This document shows positions 1 to 9,517 of a stretch of 64,000 bases of DNA, in pieces (positions within the stretch are counted from its first letter, which is position 1; each line of letters opens with the position of its first letter). The notes below the pieces were generated by a model. The model did not search any database. It was given only the letters and a program-made list of their open reading frames with translations, and was not told where the DNA came from. The stretch covers positions 62,001 through 126,000 of the forward strand of contig CAVZWU010000020.1 in assembly GCA_963779095.1 (NCBI GenBank), given 5' to 3'. Both the position numbers and the translations under genes were made by a program. This stretch comes from Roseiarcus sp963779095. Lineage in GTDB: Bacteria; Pseudomonadota; Alphaproteobacteria; Rhizobiales; Beijerinckiaceae.

Positions 1-2
1 TC

Positions 3-71
3 GCGTTGCGCGGCGTCGGCAAGCCGCAGGAATTGTTCACGCTCGATCTCGAGAGCTCGCTGGTCGGTTGA
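3..71 (+). CDS. C-terminal tail of a class III adenylate/guanylate cyclase-like protein (partial)
   Basis: The reading frame enters from the left edge of the window and stops at TGA 69-71. It encodes about 22 residues reading ALRGVGKPQELFTLDLES. A glycine-rich turn (RGVGKP) followed by a short hydrophobic strand is common at the end of class III nucleotide cyclase catalytic domains. The catalytic residues lie outside the window, so this is a suggestion only; any protein ending in a similar turn and strand would fit. Confidence 0.3.
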   Translation, partial: ALRGVGKPQELFTLDLESSLVG

Positions 72-153
72 CGCCGTCGATTGATCGCAGCCCTCCGACA
101 CCGCAACAAACCTTCAGGCGCGGCGCGTTCTCCCGTCATCGTGGAGATCGCAC

Positions 154-1182
154 ATGACTTCAGACGAACGCTTTCCCTATTCCCGCCGCGCCATCGTCGG
201 CGTCGGGGGCATGGGCCTCGCGGCCGCCGCGCGCGCCGGCATTCGCGCAGAGTTCGAAGGAGCAGCCCCTCTCGAAGCAAAGCGAGACGCTCGGCTCCTG
301 AAGGGCTGCAGGATCCGACGAAGCAAGTATCCCAAGCCGCCGTTTCGCGGCAGGAGCAGCCGTGGCCGGGGCTCGCGAGCCGGATGGATCCGCGCCCGGA
401 TCACGGCGAGACGTCGTACCGCGGGTCGGGCCGGCTCGCCGGCCGCAAGGCGTTGGTGACCGGCGGGGATTCGGGCATGGGCCGCGCCGCGGCGATCGCA
501 TTTGCGCGCGAGGGCGCCGATGTGGCGATCAACCATCTGCCGGAGGAGGAGGAGGACGCGCGCGAGGTCATCGAGCTTATGAAGGCCGAGGGACGAACGG
601 CGCTTGTCGATTCCCGGCGACATTCGGGACGAGGCTTTCTGCAAGCGCCTCGTCGAGGAGGCGGTGCGCGGTCTCGGCGGCCTCGACATCCTTGTGAGCA
701 ACGCGGGCCGGCAGCAGACCCGCGCCTCGATCCTCGATATTTCGACCGAGGATTTCGACGCGACGATGAAGACGAACATCTATGCGCCGTTCTGGATCAT
801 CAAGGCCGCGCTGCCGCATATGCCTCCGGGCTCGGCGATCATCGGGACCGCCTCCGAGCAGGCCTATGACCCTTCGCCCGATCTTTACGACTATGCGCAG
901 ACGAAGGCTGCGACCATGAATTACGTGAAGTCCCTGGCGAAGCAGCTCGCCTCAAAGGGCATTCGCGTGAACGCCGTCGCTCCGGGTCCGATCTGGACGC
1001 CGCTGCAGGTGAGCGGCGGCGCAACGCAGGAAAAGCTCGAGAAGTTCGGCGGCCAGACGCCTCTTGGCCGGCCCGGGCAACCCGCCGAGCTCGGATCCAT
1101 TTACGTCCAACTGGCGATGTCGGATGCGAGCTTTGCGACCGGCCAGGTCTATGGCTCCGCCGGAGGAAGCGGGCAGCCGTGA
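154..1182 (+). CDS. Tat-exported short-chain dehydrogenase/reductase, YghA-like (frameshifted)
   Basis: This NAD(P)-dependent SDR resembles E. coli YghA, a broad aldehyde reductase. The N-terminus from ATG 154 reads YSRRAIVGVGGMG, a twin-arginine leader, so export is likely. The YghA-type pre-domain (GLQDPTKQ, then YPKPPF, then QEQPWPGLASRM) precedes the cofactor loop TGGDSGMGRAAA. The SNAG motif and catalytic Tyr/Lys (DYAQTKAA) follow, then VAPGPIWTPLQ. The gene is spread over two frames. An extra G at 327 and a missing base near 350 displace the YPKPPF segment, and another change near 601-607 separates the cofactor loop from the catalytic half. Homology is continuous, so I read this as one gene with sequence errors. 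The fold is certain; the substrate is unknown. Confidence 0.8.
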
Positions 1183-1276
1183 TGGCCTGGCGGTTGGAAG
1201 AGAGCGCGCGCGCGCAAGCTTGAGCGTTCGACGGCGGCTTGACGCGCCCTCCGGCCCGCCTGATACGACGCGGGCC

Positions 1277-2038
1277 ATGATTCCGCCTGCTCCATTCGTC
1301 CTTAAGGTCGAGCGCCTCGAAAAGTCGTTCGGCGACGTGCGGGCGGTTAACGGCGTCAGCTTTCACGTCGCGCCCGGCGAGATCGTCGGCCTGCTCGGCC
1401 CGAACGGCGCCGGCAAGACGACGACGATCAACATGATCCTCGGCGTGCTCGAGCCGAGCGCCGGACGGATCGAGATCGAGGGCGTCGACCTCGCCGTCGA
1501 CCGCAGCAAGGCTTTGTCCTGCACCAACTTCGCCGCCGTCTATGCGCCGCTGCCCGGCAATCTCACCGTCGAGCAGAACCTGCGCGTGTTCGGCATGCTC
1601 TATGCGGTCGAGGACCTCTCAGCGCGAATCGAGAAGCTGCTCGCAGGTCTACGATCTCGTGCGTTACCGGCGGACCAAGGCGGGTGTTCTGTCGTCCGGC
1701 GAGCAGACGCGCCTTTCAGTCTCGCCAAGGCGATGCTCAATCGGCCGCGGCTGCTTCTGCTCGACGAGCCGACCGCCTCGATCGATCCCTCGAACGCGCG
1801 CGACATTCGCGCCGGCATCGCCAAATTCGTCGACAACGGACTCTGCGGCGTGTTGTGGACGAGCCACAACATGTACGAGGTGCAGGCGGTCTGCGACCGC
1901 GTGCTGTTCCTGTCGCATGGTCGGATCGTGCTCGAAGGCGATCCGAAGACGCTGCCCAAGGAACACGGCGCGGCGAGTCTCGACGATCTGTTCGTCAATG
2001 TCGCGCAAGAGGCGCTGCACGACGGGAGCCGACGATGA
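1277..2038 (+). CDS. ABC-2 type exporter, ATP-binding subunit (frameshifted)
   Basis: ATPase of a NodI/CcmA-like exporter. Visible motifs are Walker A GPNGAGKTTT, signature LSSGEQTR, Walker B LLLLDEPTASIDP and a switch histidine in WTSHNMYEV. Length is about 254 codons, normal for the family. ATG 1277 is chosen because homology begins just after it; the longer open frame upstream overlaps the SDR gene. The signature segment sits in a different frame from the rest (changes near 1645 and 1730), a compensating pair. The stop overlaps the start of the permease gene as ATGA, so the two are translationally coupled. The substrate cannot be told from the sequence. Confidence 0.85.
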   Translation: MIPPAPFVLKVERLEKSFGDVRAVNGVSFHVAPGEIVGLLGPNGAGKTTTINMILGVLEPSAGRIEIEGVDLAVDRSKALSCTNFAAVYAPLPGNLTVEQNLRVFGMLYAVEDLSARIEKLLAGLRSRALPADQGGCSVVRRADAPFSLAKAMLNRPRLLLLDEPTASIDPSNARDIRAGIAKFVDNGLCGVLWTSHNMYEVQAVCDRVLFLSHGRIVLEGDPKTLPKEHGAASLDDLFVNVAQEALHDGSRR

Positions 2039-2838
2039 ACGCCTCGCGCATCGGCGCCATCGTGTTGCGGATGTTCTATCTCTATCGCGGCAGCCCGCAG
2101 CGCGTCTTTCCCATTTTCATCTTTGTCGCGATCGATATTCTGGTTTGGGGCTTTCTCACCCGCTACCTCAATTCCGTCTCGCACGCCGACTTCAATTTCG
2201 TGCCGGCGCTGCTCGGCGCGGTGCTGTTATGGGATTTTCTGACGCGCGTGATGCAGCAAATCACGATGACGCTGTTCGAGGATGTCTGGACGCGAAATTT
2301 CCTCAATTTTTTCGCCTCGCCGCTGCGCACGTCCGAATATCTGATCGGGCTCCTGATCGTCGCGATCATCACCAGCGGGTTGAGCCTCGTCGCCATGCTC
2401 ATCCTAGCGCAGATCGCATTCGGCCTGTCCTTTCTCCCTATGGGGTGGCGCTCGCCCCTTTCCTCATGGTGCTGTTCATCACCGGCATCGCGCTCGGCGT
2501 CGCCGCCTCGGCCTTGGTGCTGAGGCTCGGGCCCGCCTCCGAGTGGCTCATCTGGCCGATCCCGATGCTGATCTCGCCATTCGCCGGCGTATTCTATCCG
2601 GTCACGATTTTGCCCGGATGGATGCAGGCGGTCGCGTTGATCCTGCCGCCGTCCTACGTGTTTGAAGGCATGCGCTCGGTCGTCGCCGGACGGGCCTCCG
2701 CCCTGGGATCGGCTCGCGATCGGGGGCGCGCTCGCGCTCCTCTACCTCGTCCTCGCCTGCATGTTCTTCTTCGCCGTCTATCGCGCGGTGATCCGCACCG
2801 GCCTTATCGCTCGCTATAGCGCCGAGACGGTGACCTGA
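2035..2838 (+). CDS. ABC-2 type exporter, membrane subunit (frameshifted)
   Basis: Integral membrane partner of the upstream ATPase, starting at ATG 2035 inside the stop codon of that gene. About 267 codons with six hydrophobic segments, as expected for ABC-2 permeases. The C-terminal half has the typical ISPFAGVFYPVTILP stretch followed by ALILPPSYVFEGMR. Two frame changes are visible. Near 2440 a missing C in a C run would restore FLPYGVALAPF. Near 2700 the frame moves to W-D-R-L-A-I-G-G and the final helix, stopping at TGA 2836. Cargo is unknown; lipid, polysaccharide or drug export are all possible for this family. Confidence 0.8.
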
Positions 2839-2953
2839 GCCTGTCGCGCCGCCGCGCGGACACGGTTCGGACATCATGGGACGCTACCGCAGGCTCGACG
2901 GAACGAATCGCAGCGCCGGAAGTTATCGGCGTTCTTCAGGCGAAGGGGGCAGG

Positions 2954-5474
2954 ATGTCGCGACGTTTCAGGACAGGTTTCGCCGCCATTCTCATTGCGCT
3001 CACCGCTTTTTTTGCGCTTCTGGCCGCCGAAGCTCAGCAAGCGGCGCAAAATCCGCGCATCGCTCTGGTCATCGGGAACGCGACCTATCGTGACGCGGCG
3101 CTGGCGACCCCGGCCAACGACGCCGGGCTGGTCGCCCAGACCTTGCAGGCCGCGGGCTTCGACGTGGTCGGCGCGCGCGACCTCGACGGCCAGTCCCTGC
3201 GCACGGCGTTTCGCGATTTCCTGCAGAAGGCCGCGGCGGCCGGCCCCGATATGCAGGCCTTCGTCTATCTCGCCGGCCGGGCGGTCCAGTACAACGGCGA
3301 CAATTATTTTCGTTCCGGTCGACGCTCAGATCAATCGCGACGCCGACGTGCCGATCGAAGCGATCCGCATGTCCGATTTCACCCACGCTCTTGCGGCGAC
3401 GCCGGGAAGGGCGCGCATCATCGTTCTCGATGCGGCGCGCGCCAATCCTTATGCGGCTCAGGGCTCGCCGCTTGCGCCGGGGCTCGCTTTGGTCGATCCC
3501 GAGCCGGGCGAACTGATCGCCTTCAACGCGGCCCCGGGCACGCTGGCCGGCGACGAGGAAGGTCCTTACGGCGTCTACGCCAAGACGCTGGCCGGCGCGA
3601 TCCGGCAGGGCGGCGTCGACATCGCCCAGGCGTTCGATCAAACGAGGGTGTCGGTCAACGCGGAGACTCAAGGGGCTTTGCTGCCGTTCAGCGCTTCCAG
3701 GCTTGGCGGTCCGTTTTACGTCTTCGAACGCGCCGCCGACGCTCCCCCTCCCGGTCCGTCGCTCGCTGAGACCGAGCGCCGGCCCCTATCCAGTTTGTCG
3801 GCCGCGGACGCCTATGCGGCCGCGCTCGAGCGCGACACCATCAAGGGCTATCGCGAGTTCCTCGCGGCCTATCCGAAGTCGGATCAGGCGCGACGGGTGC
3901 GCGCCATTCTCGCCGTCCGGCGGGAAGCCGCCTATTGGCGCCGGACTGTCGGCGCCGATACGCCGCGGGCGTACTGGACATATTTGCACATCTACCCGAA
4001 GGGCCCGCACGTTGCCGACGCACGCCGCCGCCTCGCCATGCTTTCGGCCGAGTTTGAGCCGCCGCCGGATTTTCGGCCGGAGCGGTTCGCAGATCTTCCG
4101 CCGCCTCCGCCCGACGAGCGCATTTACGAGGAGCGGCCGATCTACGCATTTGACGATTTCGGTCCGCCTCCGCCGCCGCCGGCGGAGCAATACGTCTATG
4201 TTGAAGACGACGACTGGCGCGACCTGCCTCCGCCTCCGCCTCCGCCTCAAATCGGCGTACTCCCGGTGCTGGGCGTCGCGCTCCCGATCGCACTCGGCGC
4301 GGTCGCTTATCAGGGGCTGTTCCATCGCAACGGAATTGCGCCGCACGGAGCGCCGCGTTTCCGCCCGCCGCCGCCCGCGCCGCCGCCGTTGCCGGCCAAC
4401 ATCAAACCTCAAGCGCCGCCTCAGCCGGCAGCCGCCGCCTCAGCCGCCCGCAGTGGCGCCGTCGTGAAGCCTCTCCCGCCGATCGGGCGGCGTGGCCGAC
4501 CGGGCGCGCCGGGGGCCGCCGCTCCCGGCAATCCGGCCGTGGCCGTTCCGCCAGCCGCGCTTCCGGCTGGAAAGACGAACCCGCCGCCGGGCGCCGCGGC
4601 GCTGCCGGCTGTTCGCGTCGCTCCGGGCGGCAAGCCCTTGCCGGCGTCAACGGCGCCGGTCGCCCCGGCGACGGGCGGCAAGCCTCCGGCGGCAACGCCG
4701 TCTCCCGCCGCTGCGGCGCCGGCCGCCCCTGCGAACCCCGCGGCTCCGGCTCCGAAGCCGCTTCCGGTCCCGCCGGCACCGGGCAATCCGGCCGTGGCCG
4801 TTCCGCCAGCCGCGCTTCCGGCCGGAAAGACGAACCCGCCGCCCGGCGCCGCGGCGCTGCCGGCTGTTCGCGTCGCTCCAGGCGGCAAGCCCTCACCGGC
4901 GCCAACGGCGCCGGTCGCCCCGGCGACGGGCGGCAAGCCTTTGCCCGCGGCGGCGCAGCCGCCAGCGCCCGCCGGCGCTCCAGCGCCGAAGCCTGACGTT
5001 GTGGCGAAACCGCCTGCCGCAGCTCCTGCGGCTCCTCGTCCGGCGCTCCCGGCGGTCCATGCGCCCGCGCCGGCCGCCGCGGCGCCTCGTCCGGTTCCCC
5101 CGGCTGTACACGCGCCCGCGCCAGCCGCTGCGGCGCCAGTCGCTCCTCGTCCCACGCCTCCGGCGGTCCACGCGCCCGCTCCGGCGGCTGCGGCGCCAGT
5201 CGCTCCTCGTCCCACGTTCCCGGCGGTCCACGCGCCGGCTCCGGCCGCTGCGGCGCCCGCCGCTCCTCGTCCCACGCTCCCGGCAGTCCATGCGCCCGCG
5301 CCAGCCGCTGCACCGCCAGTCGCTCCTCGTCCGGCGCCCCCGGCGGTTCACGCGCCCGCGCCAGCCGCTGCGCCGCCAGTCGCTCCTCGTCCGGCGCCCC
5401 CGGCAGTCCACGCGCCTGCTCCGGCGCAATTGCGGGCCTGCGGAAAGCCCGGCCTGCCGCCCTGTCCGAAATAG
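2954..5474 (+). CDS. Caspase-fold (peptidase C14) pseudo-enzyme with Pro/Ala repeat tail (frameshifted)
   Basis: About 840 codons from ATG 2954, behind a good Shine-Dalgarno (gaagggggcagg). Residues 1-28 are a signal peptide ending AAEAQQ. The caspase-like domain starts at IALVIGNATYRD. The position of the catalytic histidine (usual AGHG) reads YLAGRAVQ, and the position of the catalytic cysteine (usual LDACR) reads VLDAARANP, so both dyad residues are absent. A helical segment with two half-similar units follows (around YREFLAAYPKS and YWTYLHIYPKG), then polyproline stretches, one hydrophobic segment (VLPVLGVALPIALGAVAY), and about 370 residues of Pro/Ala repeats. One frame change lies near 3310 (extra C before GTTCCG). 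Likely an exported or membrane-anchored scaffold rather than a protease. Confidence 0.8.
4527..4940. repeat. Duplicated 159-bp block inside the caspase-fold gene
   Basis: Bases 4527-4685 recur almost unchanged at 4782-4940, an offset of 255 bases (85 codons). Each copy encodes about 53 residues beginning GNPAVAVPPAALPAGKTNPP and ending APATGGKP. The offset is a multiple of three, so the repeat preserves the frame. It is probably a recent internal duplication. Confidence 0.9.
5049..5440. repeat. Tandem 60-bp coding repeat (about 7 copies)
   Basis: Copies start at 5049, 5100, 5160, 5220, 5280, 5340 and 5400. After a 51-base first unit the period is exactly 60 bases. The unit encodes PAVHAPAPAAAxPVAPRPxP. 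All copies are in the frame of the host gene, so this is a protein repeat and not an intergenic array. Copy number could be collapsed or expanded in the assembly. Confidence 0.9.
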
Positions 5475-5508
5475 ACGGGCCGCTTCGGCCGGCCGCGACA
5501 AACCCGCG

Positions 5509-6199
5509 CTAAACGGCCTTGCCGATCAAGGCGCCGATTCCAGCCGTCACCGCCATCGCCAGCGCGCCCCAGAAGCCGACCCTGAGCGCGGGCCTTATGA
5601 TCGGCGCGCCGCCCGCCCAGGCGCCGAGCGCGCCGAGCGCGACCAGAAAGACCAATGCGGCGGCGGGGACGGCTTTGACGACGGCGCCTTGCGGCGCAAG
5701 AAACGCCGCCAGCGTCGGAAGCGCGGCGCCGACCGAGAAGGCGAGAGCCGACGCGAAGGCGGCCTGGATCGGCCTTGGGCTGTGACTCGTCGCTGAGACC
5801 GAGCTCGTCGCGCGCATGGGCCTCGAGCGCGTCCTTGGCCATGAGCTGACCGGCGACCTGCCGTGCGAGCCTCGGCTTCAATCCGCGCTCTTCGTAGATT
5901 TGGGCGAGCTCCTGCTTCTCCTGATCCGGCTGCTCGCGCAGCGCTCGCCGCTCGCGCGCCAGATCGGCGGCCTCGGAATCGGCCTGCGAGCTGACGGACA
6001 CATATTCGCCCGCCGCCATCGACATCGCGCCCGCCGCCCACCCCGCGATCGCCGCAGTCAGGATTTCGGCCCGCAACCCCGTGGCCGCTGCGACGCCCAT
6101 GATGAGGCTCGCGGTCGAGATGATCCCGTCGTTGGCGCCGAGGACCGCGGCCCGCAGCCAGGCGGTCCGGTGGACGTAGTGCTGTTCCGCTTCCGACAT
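5509..6199 (-). CDS. VIT1/CCC1-family iron/manganese transporter (frameshifted)
   Basis: About 230 codons. The N-terminal part shows the VIT1 hallmark DGIISTASLIMGVAAA after RTAWLRAAVLGAN, then the membrane segment GAMSMAAGEYVSVSSQ. A charged cytoplasmic stretch follows (ARERRALREQPDQEKQELA), then the conserved KDALEAHARDELGL. The last three hydrophobic segments (AAFASALAFSVGAALPTLAA onward) are in another frame after a change near 5785. Families of this type move Fe2+ or Mn2+ out of the cytoplasm. The start is set at the methionine of MSEAEQH; an earlier methionine at 6214 is possible. It converges on the caspase-fold gene. Confidence 0.82.
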
Positions 6200-6310
6200 T
6201 GCGCCGCCCGCCAATAGCTCTTGGCGCTGTCGCGTAGCACGACCACATGATGATCCGCCAGCCGCGCCTGTGAGGCTTCTGCGCCGCAGCGCCGGCTCAC
6301 CACGGCCGGC

Positions 6311-6706
6311 TCACCAAAGTCGCCTCACGCCATAGGCGTCGAAAGCCCGTTCGTTCGAAACCAGTACGAGATCGTCGAGCATCGCCTGCGCGATCAGCAT
6401 GCGACCGAATGGGTCGCGATGGGGTCCCGGCAATGCGCCGGCGGCCTGCCCATGACGAATTGTTATCGGCAGGCCGACGAACCCCTGGCTCTCGATCACG
6501 CCGGCGAGATCGGCAACGATCGCGCTCGCTCCGGGGAGCTTGCCCAGTCGGTGCTTCGTAGCAATTTCGCAGATGGAGGCCGCGCTGACGAAGATTGTAT
6601 CCAGCGCCTCGCTCATGGCCTTACGCGCAGCGCCGCTCAGCCTTTCGTCGCCCGCCAACCACCAGAGAAAGGCGTGCGTGTCGAGCAGGCTTCGCGTCAT
6701 TCCCAT
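6311..6706 (-). CDS. PIN-domain protein, VapC-like toxin with altered active site
   Basis: Complete 131-residue PIN domain of the COG3744 type. D9 (LLDTHAFLWW) and E47 (SICEIATK) are present. The stretch usually reading HRDPFDRMLIAQA reads HRDPFGRMLIAQA, so the third acidic position (residue 101) is Gly. The last acidic position, usually SND, is SNE (E119). It lies downstream of the Phd-like gene and overlaps it by about 10 bases, the usual antitoxin-toxin order. Nuclease activity is expected of the family, but the Gly substitution makes it doubtful here. A one-base miscall (GAT read as GGT) would also explain it. Confidence 0.85.
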   Translation of the reverse strand: MGMTRSLLDTHAFLWWLAGDERLSGAARKAMSEALDTIFVSAASICEIATKHRLGKLPGASAIVADLAGVIESQGFVGLPITIRHGQAAGALPGPHRDPFGRMLIAQAMLDDLVLVSNERAFDAYGVRRLW

Positions 6707-6927
6707 TCGGCCAATTCGGCGTCCGTCATCGGCTCGAAGAATTCTGGCCCGACGGTCACCAGGCCCTTGAACGCCCCGAACTGGCGCTTGGGCTCAGGCG
6801 CATGGATGGGCGTGAGACGCGCGATCGGCTTCCTGCCGCGGGCTATGACGATCTCCTCACCAGCCTCAACTCGGGCAAGCAGCTTGGAAAGATTGGTCTT
6901 CGCCGCATGGACGGTGACAATGGACAT
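6697..6927 (-). CDS. Phd/YefM-type antitoxin
   Basis: About 76 residues from MSIVTVHAAKTNLSKLLARV, the classic Phd/prevent-host-death N-terminus, with the EIVIARGRKPIARLTPI strand-turn-strand following. The acidic C-terminus (FEPMTDAELAEWE) is the usual toxin-binding tail. The start is placed at this methionine rather than at 6954 because family homology begins there. Overlap with the PIN gene implies coupled translation. Such antitoxins normally repress their own promoter, which would lie between this gene and the divergent helicase gene. Confidence 0.88.
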   Translation of the reverse strand: MSIVTVHAAKTNLSKLLARVEAGEEIVIARGRKPIARLTPIHAPEPKRQFGAFKGLVTVGPEFFEPMTDAELAEWE

Positions 6928-7021
6928 CGTGCGTTCCCGAATTAGTCCATACATTAGCTAAGAACGTCGCACGCGTCCAGCGCCCTTGCGAACAAAGCGC
7001 GAAACATGGTTGCGTCACGCC

Positions 7022-9094
7022 ATGTCGCTCGCTCTGATTCGCTCGAGTTCGGCCGTCGATCTCAATCCCGAGCAGCGGCTCGCGGTCGAGTACGGGATCG
7101 GCGATTCCGCTGGGCCCGGGCCGCTGCTTGTCGTCGCCGGCGCGGGCTCGGGGAAAACGGCGATGCTGGCGCATCGGGTGGCGGCGCTGATCCTCGCGGG
7201 CGCCGACCCGAAGCGCATCATGCTAGCGACCTTCTCGCGCCGTGCGGCGGCGGAGCTTGGCCGCCGCGTCGAACGGTTGCTCGCCCGCCGTCTCGCGCCC
7301 GAGGCCGCCGCCGCGGCGACGCCCGCCTATGCGGGGACGTTCCATGGCCTTGGCGCGCGGTTTTTACGCGAATATGCGACCCGCCTCGGCCTCGACCCGC
7401 AATTCACCATCCACGACCGCGAGGATTCGGCCGACCTGATGAACTGGGCCCGCCACGAAGCGGGCCTTGGCGACGCGAAAGAGCGTTTCCCGACCAAGGC
7501 GACGTGCCTTGCGATCTATTCGCGCGTCGTCAACGCGCGCGGCGAGCTTAAGGAAACGCTTGGCAAATGGTTCCCCTGGGTTGCGGCGCACGAGGACGCG
7601 CTTCGCGCGCTCTTCGTCTCGTATGTCGAGATGAAGCAGCGCCAGAACGTTCTCGATTACGACGACCTCCTGCTCTATTTCGCCCAGATGCTGACCGAGC
7701 CCGCGATCGCGGCGGAGGTCGCCGCGCGCTTCGATCATCTTCTCGTCGACGAATACCAGGACACCAACGCCCTGCAGGGCGAAATCGTGTTGGCGCTCAG
7801 GCCCCAGGGACGGGGCCTGACCGTGGTCGGCGACGACGCGCAGGCTATCTATTCCTTCCGCGCGGCGACCGTGCGCAACATCCTCGATTTTCCTCATCGC
7901 TTCGATCCCCCTGCACACGTGGCGACGCTCGAGCGCAACTATCGTTCGAGCGGCGCCATCCTTGCCGCCGCGAACGCGGCAATTGCGCTCGCGCCCGAGC
8001 GCTTCGCTAAGACCCTTTGGAGCGAAAGGCCGCACGGGTCCCTCCCCGCGCTCGTCGCCGTCGCTGACGACGCCGATCAGGCGCGCTTCGTCGCAACTCG
8101 CGTGCTCGCCAATCGCGAGGCGGGCGCCGCGCTCAAAAGCCAGGCCGTGCTGTTTCGCGCCTCTCACCACAGCGCCGCGCTCGAGCTCGAGCTCACCCGC
8201 CGCAATGTGCCTTTCGTCAAATATGGCGGCCTCAAGTTTCTCGACGCCGCACATGTCAAGGACGCGGTCGCGCTGCTGCGTTTCGCCGAGAATCCGCGCG
8301 ACCGGATCGCGGGCTTCCGCGTCGCCCAGCTTGTGCCGGGCGTCGGACCGAAGATCGCTGACACGATCGTTTCCGCGGCGGCGGCCGACGACGGCTTCGC
8401 GACGATGGGCGCGCTCACGCCGCCGGCGAGAGCGCAGGCCGGCTTTCCCGCCTTCGCCGACCTCATGCGCCGGCTTGCGTCGCGCGCCGCGCCATGGCCG
8501 GCGGAGATCGCCGACGCCGTCGCCTGGCTCTCTCCCTTGCTTGAGACCCGCTACGACGACGCGCGCGTCCGGATGGGGGATCTCGAGGCGCTGGAGCGCA
8601 TCGCCGCGTCTTTTCCCTCGCGCGAGCGTTTCTTGAGCGAGCTAGCGCTCGATCCGCCCGACACGACCAGCGATGAAGCGGGACCGCCGACGCTGGACGA
8701 AGATTATCTCATCCTCTCCACCATCCATTCGGCCAAGGGGCAGGAATGGCGCTTCGTGTTCGTCTTGAACTGCGTCGACGGCTGTATCCCTTCCGACCTC
8801 GCGACCGGCTCGTCTCAGGAGATCGAGGAGGAGCGGCGCCTGCTTTATGTCGCCATGACCCGCGCCAAGGATGAGCTCGCGCTTGTCGTCCCGCACCGCT
8901 TCTATGTCCACGGGCAGCCAAGGAACGGCGATCGCAGCGTGTATGCGAGCCGCACCCGCTTCATCCCGTCGGCTCTGCTCAAGCATTTCGAGCGCCAGAC
9001 CTGGCCTGAAGCCGCGCAGGTGGGGGCTCGGACGGCCGCCGCGGACGGCGCGCGCGTCGATCTTCAGGCGCGCATGCGGGCGATGTGGCGGTGA
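7022..9094 (+). CDS. UvrD/Rep-family (superfamily 1A) DNA helicase
   Basis: Intact 690-residue helicase. Motif I is VVAGAGSGKTAML, Ia LATFSRRAAAEL, II LLVDEYQDTN, III VVGDDAQAIYSFRAA, IV LERNYRSS, V STIHSAKGQEW and VI RRLLYVAMTRAKDEL. It is a 3'-5' translocating helicase of the UvrD/Rep/PcrA group. It is closest in size to the shorter members (about 690 residues) found in alphaproteobacteria beside the standard UvrD. ATG 7022 is preferred over TTG 6986 because homology starts at LNPEQRLAV. It is transcribed divergently from the toxin-antitoxin pair. One of the few long genes here with no frame break. Confidence 0.92.
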   Translation: MSLALIRSSSAVDLNPEQRLAVEYGIGDSAGPGPLLVVAGAGSGKTAMLAHRVAALILAGADPKRIMLATFSRRAAAELGRRVERLLARRLAPEAAAAATPAYAGTFHGLGARFLREYATRLGLDPQFTIHDREDSADLMNWARHEAGLGDAKERFPTKATCLAIYSRVVNARGELKETLGKWFPWVAAHEDALRALFVSYVEMKQRQNVLDYDDLLLYFAQMLTEPAIAAEVAARFDHLLVDEYQDTNALQGEIVLALRPQGRGLTVVGDDAQAIYSFRAATVRNILDFPHRFDPPAHVATLERNYRSSGAILAAANAAIALAPERFAKTLWSERPHGSLPALVAVADDADQARFVATRVLANREAGAALKSQAVLFRASHHSAALELELTRRNVPFVKYGGLKFLDAAHVKDAVALLRFAENPRDRIAGFRVAQLVPGVGPKIADTIVSAAAADDGFATMGALTPPARAQAGFPAFADLMRRLASRAAPWPAEIADAVAWLSPLLETRYDDARVRMGDLEALERIAASFPSRERFLSELALDPPDTTSDEAGPPTLDEDYLILSTIHSAKGQEWRFVFVLNCVDGCIPSDLATGSSQEIEEERRLLYVAMTRAKDELALVVPHRFYVHGQPRNGDRSVYASRTRFIPSALLKHFERQTWPEAAQVGARTAAADGARVDLQARMRAMWR

Positions 9095-9517
9095 GGGACG
9101 GCGAGGCGGCTTAAGCGATGAAAGAAGGGATGCCGGCGCAGCGGCTCATCGGGGAATAGACCGGCGGAGCTCGGAGGCGAAACCGGAGGGCGAGACGGAG
9201 AGCCCGCGAGCGCCGCGAAACGTGGGGCGCAAGGTGAAGCCAAGCGAGTCCCACGCCCGCCCGAGGCGGGGGCCGGACGTCGGCGAGCTCAAACAGATGC
9301 TTTTGGGACATGCCCGCCATGTCCCGGATATGAAGAACGTTGCAGGGGAGCAACAGCCGGTCAGGGATCGGACCGCCTGGCTGTCGATCAGGCGCCGCCA
9401 CGAGCTTTTCTCGTTTCCCCTTGCGCTTCGGCCTGATCTGTGGTGGTGACATGTCAGAACAACAGATAGACGAGTGAAACGTCAGCGGCGGTCGGGGTGA
9501 GCGCGGAGGAGGCCTGT
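9095..9517. other. Intergenic stretch with no recognised gene
   Basis: About 420 bases between the helicase and the sugar ABC ATPase. The only long open frame is on the minus strand (9111-9524, Arg/Pro-rich) and resembles nothing I know; it looks like a GC-rich chance frame. The right end holds a strong Shine-Dalgarno (GGAGGAGG, 9505-9512) serving the TTG at 9518. The promoter of the transporter operon is expected here, but no convincing -35/-10 pair was seen. Confidence 0.5.

Noticed and set aside
4402..5313. Long minus-strand open frames (303 and 284 codons) over the caspase-fold gene
   Set aside because: They are Gly/Ala- or Pro/Arg-rich mirror frames of a GC-rich repeat region and lack any domain; the plus-strand frame has signal peptide and fold.
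5049..5440. 60-bp repeats as a CRISPR-like array
   Set aside because: There are no unique spacers; every base is part of the repeated unit, and the units code in frame.
9111..9451. Minus-strand open frame as a gene or transposase remnant
   Set aside because: No motif, poor composition for a protein, and no terminal repeats in the gap.
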